Positions 58,408-64,000 of a DNA stretch of 64,000 nucleotides are shown here, one piece after another. A model generated the notes under the pieces. That model saw only the letters and a list, made by a program, of their open reading frames with translations. It had not been told where the DNA came from and did no database searches. Both the position numbers and the translations under genes were made by a program. Source of the stretch: Bacillota bacterium (GTDB lineage Bacteria; Bacillota; Clostridia; Christensenellales; SZUA-584). The stretch is from NCBI GenBank assembly GCA_023461435.1, contig JAEYLC010000031.1:62001-126000 (forward strand). Reading direction: 5' to 3'. Each line of letters opens with the position of its first letter. The first letter of the stretch is position 1.

Positions 58408-59574
58408 ATGAAAAAGATACTCGTGGTCGATGACGAAACGGCGATACTCAATTCCTTGCGCCGTGTTCTGCAAAATTTATGCTATGAAGTGGTGTCCGCA
58501 GATAACGGCATCAAAGCCCTGGAACTGATGGCAGGGCAGCCGATCGATCTCGTGATCAGCGACATGAGAATGCCCGGTATGGACGGGTATGAGCTGCTTT
58601 CGCGCGTGAAGGAGCTGTATCCGAATACGGTCAGAATCATACTGAGCGGGTACGCGGATGAAAAGCTTGTGATGAAAGCGCTGCTTAAAAACATTGCGCG
58701 CACTTATTTGTTTAAACCGTGGGACAACAAGGAGCTGGCCGAACTGATCGGTTATTTATTTGAGACGGAAAATTTGCTGCAGTGCAATCTGCTCTCGATG
58801 ATCAACAACGCGGAAGACCTTCCGACGATCAAATCAAGCTACAGCCAAATACTGTCGAAGATCGATCAGGACGCGGAAATCGCCGTTGTGGCCAAAGCCA
58901 TCACGGCAGACCAGACGGTGGCGGGAAAGATTCTTCATATCGCCAATTCGGCGTTTTACGGCCTGAAAACCGGATCGGTGATGGAGGCGATAAAATACCT
59001 CGGGCTAAAAGCCATACGCGATATCGTGCTGTCCACGCCGATCATGGACGCTTTTAAAGTGTCGGGGCGGCTCGTTGCGATTATGGACAATCAGTGGACC
59101 CATGCTTTTTATACAAATAAGGTGCTTGTCTTCCTGTATGAGAAGTTCTTCCGAAAGAAGTTATCGGAAATTGAGGGGAATGCCGGGCTGCTGCATAACA
59201 TCGGCTGTGCCTTTCTGATCAAGCACAGACACGTCGATTATATGGCCATTAAAAAGCGCTCTGCTCAGGAATCAAGCTTCGACAGCGAGCTGGAGCGCGA
59301 CATTCTGGGGTTTACGCACTGCGAGGCGGGAGGGTATCTGTTGAGCTGGTGGGATCTGCCGTATCCGATCGTCGAATGCGCGCTTTATCACCACACGCCT
59401 TTTGACAAGCGGATCATCAATAAGGAGCTCGTGATGTCGGTGCATCTGGCTCAGAAGTACGCGTACGATTTTATTTTGGAGAAAAACATGGAAAGCTTTT
59501 TTCCCGAGGTCTATGAAGCGCTGTCTGTGGACAAAGACAAATTCGATCGCGCGATCGAGGATCTGAACGAATAA
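58408..59574 (+). CDS. Response regulator with HDOD output domain
   Basis: A 388-residue protein: receiver domain (DDE at 8-10, Asp52 in LVISDMRMPGMDG, ending near 120), then an HDOD domain (about 140-340; LPTIKSSYSQILSKI, AKAITADQTVAGKILHIANSAFYGL, VMEAIKYLGLKAIRDIVLS, LLHNIGCAFL). HDOD is related to HD phosphohydrolases but lacks their full metal set, and usually mediates signalling by protein binding, often with c-di-GMP or motility systems. Co-transcribed with the kinase before it. It converges with the TgpA-type gene with only 32 bases between, and no terminator is visible there. Confidence 0.92.
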   Translation: MKKILVVDDETAILNSLRRVLQNLCYEVVSADNGIKALELMAGQPIDLVISDMRMPGMDGYELLSRVKELYPNTVRIILSGYADEKLVMKALLKNIARTYLFKPWDNKELAELIGYLFETENLLQCNLLSMINNAEDLPTIKSSYSQILSKIDQDAEIAVVAKAITADQTVAGKILHIANSAFYGLKTGSVMEAIKYLGLKAIRDIVLSTPIMDAFKVSGRLVAIMDNQWTHAFYTNKVLVFLYEKFFRKKLSEIEGNAGLLHNIGCAFLIKHRHVDYMAIKKRSAQESSFDSELERDILGFTHCEAGGYLLSWWDLPYPIVECALYHHTPFDKRIINKELVMSVHLAQKYAYDFILEKNMESFFPEVYEALSVDKDKFDRAIEDLNE

Positions 59575-59606
59575 AGCCGGAGGGTCAGCCGCGCTTGACA
59601 GTTCCG

Positions 59607-61898
59607 TTATGGGAGCCGCCTGTATTTGATGATCCGGGTCCAAAGATAACCGAAAAGACCAAGCTCGCGGCGGAGACGCCGTTCGAGCTCGTCACTGAAT
59701 GCCGAGAGCCGCTTCACATCTTCAGCCGTGGGTTCTTCCCGGCCAAACCGCATACGGATGACGGGCGCACTGGCTTGCGTCATTTTTTGTTCACCCAGCC
59801 TTGCGTCGACGCGCCGGGCAAAGCTTGTGATGGTATCGGACGGAGTCAGCAGTATACCGAGACAGGCGGCCTGATGCAGTATTCTGCGATAATACAGATC
59901 CATTCTGTCATTGTTGCTCGTATATTTGCGGGGCAGCCGCAGCCCGGCGCCGCGCTTTTGAAGCATGAGATAACGGATCAGTATATACACGGCGGCCAAT
60001 ACCAGCAGGCCTGCGAACGTGATCAGGACGATCAGAAACGCTTGCGGCATACGTTCGTTTCTGAGTGAATCCACATCGAGATCCGAAATCGAGTCGGCGT
60101 CCGGTGTGGGTATTGGCGGTGCAAAGTTGGACGACTGCTGCGTCATCTCAACGACTGCGTTCTCGTTAAAATTCCAGCTCGTCGCGTCGAAGGGGACCCA
60201 GCCGATCCCCTGAAAATACACCTCCGTCCATGCATGGGCCATCGCGTTGGTCGCGACATACGAGTCGGCCGCTTTTGTGAACGGGCTTTTTTTCAGGCCG
60301 AATCCAATCACATAGCGCGCGGGCAAGCCGGCGCAGCGCGACATCACCGTCATGGCGCTTGCGAAATAGACGCAATACCCTTGTCTCTCCTGCAGGAAGG
60401 AAGCGACGAAGTCTTCGCCTTCAGGCGGATTGCCCGGGGTCAGCGTATATTCGCAATGGCTTGAAAGCCAGCCGCTTATCGCGAGAGCCTTTTCATACGG
60501 CGTTTGACAGCCCGAGGTGATTTCCCCGACCGTATCATAAACCAATTGAGGCAGGGTATCGGGCAGCGGCAGGTATTCGTTTTTGATGCCCTCCAGAGCC
60601 GGGTCGGCATTTTGTGACGTGAGCTGTTCGAGCGCCAGCATATTGTCGTCAAAATCAGCCGCCGATGTGTCAAACACGACGGTATCGAGTGAATAATCGA
60701 ATTTACGCTGCGCATCGATCGTAAACAACTCGGATTGATTGTTAAAGAATATATCGGCCGTATCGGGGTTCTCGCTTTTTATCGATGCGATCCGGCCCGC
60801 AAAAAACAATGTCCGCCCCTTCACAGAGCTCGTGATTGCAAATTCGGCAGGTGCGGTGACTTTGCCGAAGAGTTCCCGAATCCGGGGGCTGCCGCTTGGC
60901 TTATTAAGGCCGAAGGCATCTGTTTTCGGCGCATTCCAAAGCAGGCTTTGGAATCTGTGACGCTGCCGGGAAAAAGAGTCGTACCAGCTTGTTCCGTCGT
61001 AGGTGTCGAACACAACGCCGGTCAAACGGGTGGGTGTGGTTGTCTTGACCCTCAAAACAATATCGTTATTGACGGCAATATCTCCGCCAAGCCTGTTTTC
61101 CAGCGGAGAAAAACCGGTCAGCCCCATGTTGAACGAGCCGTCCGCGGGAGACGCAGACTTGTTGAAACCCAGAAAATCGACGACATCCTGAACGGTGTTG
61201 ACAAACGGTTTGCACAGCCAGTCGTTGTCCTTTTCCGGCGCAACGATCAGCACGACGCCGAGTAGCACGGGCATCAGTATGATCGCCGAAACGGACAGCA
61301 TGGCGCTCGATATGCCGCTGCCCTCACGACTGCTGATTTTATTGCCGCGCATTTTGGCGAGGGAGACAAACAGCACGAACAGCAGCATGATCAAAACGGG
61401 CCACAGCGCGCCGGATTTACTCAATACCGCCGTGATAAGCATCGCGAGCACGGCGGGCGGGAGTATATAAAAGAAAAATAGCCTGCGGAAAAAAAGGAAA
61501 ATCAGCGCGGCCACAGGCAGGACATAAGCCGCATGGATGATGATCATGCTCCCGTTAACAGAATAGGGCAGAATATCCGTATACCCGCTTGCGCACCATT
61601 GAAAAAAGCCGCCGATATACGACAGAACCGCGTTGTTGGTCTCCAGCAGCGAGGAAATGGACACGGCCAGAATGGCCGCCAATGCCAGAAATGACGGCAG
61701 TATCCACCATTTGCGGGAAAACAAGACGACCAGGACGATATCCGCGAGCATAAACAACAGGCATTCGCCCCATCCCACATCCATACGAAAGACAGGAAAA
61801 AGGAGAATGCAAATGGCTGTGCCCAGCAGCACACTGCAAAAGGCATCCGCCAGCAGCTCTGCGTTTTTCGAATTCAGAAACTTCATCTCGTTCCTCAT
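59607..61898 (-). CDS. TgpA-type membrane transglutaminase-like protein
   Basis: A 763-residue membrane protein: six or more N-terminal helices (about 10-225), a large extracellular region with a transglutaminase-like domain, and one C-terminal helix (about 625-650) before a cytosolic DUF4129-like tail. The catalytic triad appears as Cys near 509 (QGYCVYFASAM), His near 556 (MAHAWTEVYF) and Asp near 570 (WVPFDATSW). It overlaps the DUF58 gene by four bases. MoxR-DUF58-TgpA modules are widespread and poorly understood, with suggested roles in protein complex assembly or envelope processing. Confidence 0.9.
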   Translation of the reverse strand: MRNEMKFLNSKNAELLADAFCSVLLGTAICILLFPVFRMDVGWGECLLFMLADIVLVVLFSRKWWILPSFLALAAILAVSISSLLETNNAVLSYIGGFFQWCASGYTDILPYSVNGSMIIIHAAYVLPVAALIFLFFRRLFFFYILPPAVLAMLITAVLSKSGALWPVLIMLLFVLFVSLAKMRGNKISSREGSGISSAMLSVSAIILMPVLLGVVLIVAPEKDNDWLCKPFVNTVQDVVDFLGFNKSASPADGSFNMGLTGFSPLENRLGGDIAVNNDIVLRVKTTTPTRLTGVVFDTYDGTSWYDSFSRQRHRFQSLLWNAPKTDAFGLNKPSGSPRIRELFGKVTAPAEFAITSSVKGRTLFFAGRIASIKSENPDTADIFFNNQSELFTIDAQRKFDYSLDTVVFDTSAADFDDNMLALEQLTSQNADPALEGIKNEYLPLPDTLPQLVYDTVGEITSGCQTPYEKALAISGWLSSHCEYTLTPGNPPEGEDFVASFLQERQGYCVYFASAMTVMSRCAGLPARYVIGFGLKKSPFTKAADSYVATNAMAHAWTEVYFQGIGWVPFDATSWNFNENAVVEMTQQSSNFAPPIPTPDADSISDLDVDSLRNERMPQAFLIVLITFAGLLVLAAVYILIRYLMLQKRGAGLRLPRKYTSNNDRMDLYYRRILHQAACLGILLTPSDTITSFARRVDARLGEQKMTQASAPVIRMRFGREEPTAEDVKRLSAFSDELERRLRRELGLFGYLWTRIIKYRRLP

Positions 61899-63061
61899 AA
61901 AAGCATGCCGCTGAGCCTCGCAGCGGCGTCAGCGCCCGGCTCCACATTGAGAGCCGGAATCGGCGTGCCGTTTTTCTGTCCTCCCACCAACACCATCGAA
62001 ACCGCCGTTTGGGCCGAAAAGAGCGAATGGATCATCTGAGTTAAAGACGGCGAGGGGTCGTGAGTCAGAATAAACAAAGATTTCGCTGCCGACGCCTCGG
62101 TATAGGCTCTTTTGATCACGTCTGTCAGCTTCGAAGTCTGTTCAAAGGGAAGCAGCGCGAGATGGCGGCGTAAATTATCAAAACCGGATATGGATTCGCA
62201 CCGGTAAGTGGTGCTTAAGCCGGTGGCGCTGAACAGGCTTACGGCCTGGTTTTTTGCCAGACTGTAGAGCGATATGCACGCAGCGCATTCGCAGACGGTA
62301 TCCGCGAAAATGAGGGCTTCCTCACCGCTCATATCGTGAAGCCCGGTGTCAATCAAAAGTATGATATGACTGCGCTCCGGATACTCATATTGTTTTACGT
62401 ACAGCTCGCCGAGCTGGGCGGATTTTTTCCAATTGATGTGCTTAATCGGGTCGCCGTTTTGATAAAGACGCGCGCCTGAGACGCTGTCTCCGTGCTCGGC
62501 GTGTTTTAAATATGTGGCGCGGTGCAGCTTTGAGTCGGTCATCTGGCTGGGCAGAGAATCGGGAATGTCGGCTCTGGGCAACACGGTCAGCTCCGGTATA
62601 CGGTAAAAAGAAAAACGCCGCATATCGAAGGACATCGTGACAAGGCCGAAAATATCGGTGACCTTGATTTTGGTCATTCCGATACCGTAGCGCCCCCTGT
62701 AAGGCGTGGTCACGGGCAGCTCAAAAACCTGCCCCGAATAAGGGGCAAGGCTGAACAGGAGGTTGATATTTTCGCGCAGCGACACAACGCGGACATGAAC
62801 CTCGATGAGCGACAGCGGAACCGGACGCTCGTTGACGATTTCAAGATACAAAGAGGTCTCTTCGCCCTTGACGCGAATTTTATCCGACAGCTCCTGTTTG
62901 TATGAAAATGAGCGAAACGTCCAGAAATTGATGATGATCATCGCGAGCACGACAAAGAGCTGCGTCAAAAAAACGATATAATAGATGCGAAGGCCCGTGT
63001 ACATGCCAAATATCAAGCAAATGAACATGATGGCATAATACGACCATTTAATCGCCTTCAT
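61895..63061 (-). CDS. DUF58 domain protein
   Basis: About 388 residues: two adjacent membrane helices near the N terminus (about 5-50), then a vWA-like region with the DUF58 signature GDPIKHINWKKSAQLGELYVKQYE (about residues 210-235), preceded by GARLYQN. The ATG at 63061 overlaps the MoxR stop (ATGA); a start at 63097 would add 12 residues and lie inside MoxR. DUF58 proteins work with MoxR ATPases and are thought to bind metal or client proteins through their vWA-like fold. The gene is in the middle of the three-gene coupled string. Confidence 0.9.
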   Translation of the reverse strand: MKAIKWSYYAIMFICLIFGMYTGLRIYYIVFLTQLFVVLAMIIINFWTFRSFSYKQELSDKIRVKGEETSLYLEIVNERPVPLSLIEVHVRVVSLRENINLLFSLAPYSGQVFELPVTTPYRGRYGIGMTKIKVTDIFGLVTMSFDMRRFSFYRIPELTVLPRADIPDSLPSQMTDSKLHRATYLKHAEHGDSVSGARLYQNGDPIKHINWKKSAQLGELYVKQYEYPERSHIILLIDTGLHDMSGEEALIFADTVCECAACISLYSLAKNQAVSLFSATGLSTTYRCESISGFDNLRRHLALLPFEQTSKLTDVIKRAYTEASAAKSLFILTHDPSPSLTQMIHSLFSAQTAVSMVLVGGQKNGTPIPALNVEPGADAAARLSGMLL

Positions 63062-64000
63062 GATACGCCGGGCACTCTGACGGATTGAAGAATCCACTGC
63101 ACGAGATCCTCGGCCGTGTCGTTTTCCTGCACGGCCTCGAGGCTCAGCACGAGCCGGTGCGCAAGCACGGGCACGGCCATTGTCTGAACATCATCGGGCA
63201 GCGTGTAATTGCGGCCCTGCAGCATGGCTCGGGCCATTGCGGCGTTCATCAGCGCAAGAGAGCCGCGCGGGCTGATGCCGAGAGTGATGCGGCTGTGATG
63301 GCGCGTGGCTTCGGCAATTGAGACAATGTAATCCATGACCGCGTCTTCGCAGATGATGCCGGCATGGAAGGCGCGCAGCTGCATGATATCTTCCGCGGCT
63401 GCGACAGGCTCAATGGTATCGAGCGGCTTTTCTCCTTTGTTGCGCTTTAAAATATCGAGCTCTTCGCCTTTTTTCGGATAACCGATGGACAGCTTGAACA
63501 AAAAACGGTCAAGCTGCGCCTCGGGCAGCGGGTATGTGCCCACATGCTCAACGGGGTTCTGTGTGGCCAGCACGATGAAGGGCTGAGGAACGGGATAGCT
63601 GACACTGTCGATCGTAACCTGAGCTTCCTGCATCACCTCAAGAAGGCTGGACTGCGTTTTGGGGCTGGTGCGGTTGATTTCATCAGCCAGCACAACCTGC
63701 GCCATCACGCCGCCGAATATCACATCCCGTTCACTTGTTCGTGTATTGAATATCGTGTAACCCGTGACGTCGGACGGAAGCACATCGGGCGTGAACTGGA
63801 TACGGCGGTACGAGCATTTTAATGACCGGGCGAGCGCGGAGACGAGCGTCGTTTTTCCAAGGCCCGGAACATCCTCAATGAGCACATGTCCGCTGCAGAT
63901 AAGTGCGGCCAAAATCATATCGACAATGCTTTCCTTGCCGACAATAACCTTTCCGATGTTTTCCTTGATGCGCGAAACCAGGTTCAGGCTGTGTTTAATG
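63058..64000 (-). CDS. MoxR-family AAA+ ATPase (N terminus beyond the window)
   Basis: The frame remains open to the window edge, so the start is missing. The visible part begins (minus strand) IKHSLNLVSRIKENIGKVIVGKE, the usual MoxR N-terminal helix. Then come Walker A (EDVPGLGKTTLV), the RIQFTPDVLPSDVTG segment, Walker B (LADEINRTSPKTQSSLLEVMQE), sensor 1 (VLATQNPVE) and the ISPRG sensor 2 region. MoxR ATPases are chaperone-like remodelers that act on vWA proteins such as DUF58 partners. An ATG at 63918 exists but would remove conserved residues and so is not the start. Confidence 0.92.
   Translation of the reverse strand, partial: IKHSLNLVSRIKENIGKVIVGKESIVDMILAALICSGHVLIEDVPGLGKTTLVSALARSLKCSYRRIQFTPDVLPSDVTGYTIFNTRTSERDVIFGGVMAQVVLADEINRTSPKTQSSLLEVMQEAQVTIDSVSYPVPQPFIVLATQNPVEHVGTYPLPEAQLDRFLFKLSIGYPKKGEELDILKRNKGEKPLDTIEPVAAAEDIMQLRAFHAGIICEDAVMDYIVSIAEATRHHSRITLGISPRGSLALMNAAMARAMLQGRNYTLPDDVQTMAVPVLAHRLVLSLEAVQENDTAEDLVQWILQSVRVPGVS

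Overview
The window looks like a chromosomal sugar-utilisation region of a motile, Gram-positive-type anaerobe, probably a member of the Clostridia (Bacillota). The reasons are seven ABC-type solute-binding proteins with lipoprotein or membrane-anchor N termini, LytS/YesN-type two-component pairs with AraC-type outputs, chemotaxis-type genes, AGGAGG-like ribosome sites and T-tailed terminators. Base composition looks close to balanced (not computed). No rRNA, tRNA, phage, insertion sequence or CRISPR array was seen.

Region by region. (1) 1-9300: a probable D-apiose/D-apionate operon (lactonase, oxidoisomerase, decarboxylase) followed by its presumed ABC transporter. The ATPase and one permease are fused into a single 819-residue chain. 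A FadR/GntR regulator follows. (2) 9605-11629: a chemoreceptor. (3) 12064-21898: a membrane-anchored family-1 solute-binding protein, a histidine kinase and an AraC-type response regulator, then a ribose-type ABC transporter and a sorbitol/xylitol-type dehydrogenase. Direct repeats in front of the transporter look like the response regulator's sites. (4) 22038-29628: housekeeping and miscellaneous genes: a chagasin-like lipoprotein, xanthine phosphoribosyltransferase, a heterodimeric ABC exporter, an unknown protein and a GGDEF/EAL protein. (5) 29817-41373: xylose isomerase, a ChvE-GguA-GguB-type sugar transporter, and a five-gene sensory operon (unknown protein, anchored binding protein, LytS, YesN, XylF lipoprotein). 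(6) 41427-53124: a 746-residue LacI regulator fused to a whole solute-binding domain, transcribed away from an eight-gene operon: ribose-type ABC transporter, FucU-type mutarotase, FGGY kinase, GatD-like dehydrogenase, aldo/keto reductase and GatZ-like protein. (7) 53347-55753: an FGGY ribulokinase candidate and AraD. (8) 56021-59574: two single-domain receivers, a histidine kinase and a receiver-HDOD protein. (9) 59607-64000, minus strand: TgpA-type transglutaminase, DUF58 and MoxR genes; the MoxR gene runs off the window.

The common theme is capture of several monosaccharides or polyols by high-affinity ABC importers. Each importer sits next to a sensor that itself uses a periplasmic-type binding fold: outside the cell on kinases, or inside the cell on a LacI regulator. 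The catabolic genes feed the pentose phosphate pathway and glycolysis through xylulose, ribulose, tagatose or erythrulose intermediates.

The most original items are: the LacI/solute-binding fusion with two operator copies placed upstream of both divergent promoters; a possible reduce-oxidise-phosphorylate-epimerise hexose pathway at 47810-53124; the five-gene xylose-type sensory operon with an unrecognised first gene under a palindromic operator; and the ATPase-permease fusion in the apiose-type transporter.
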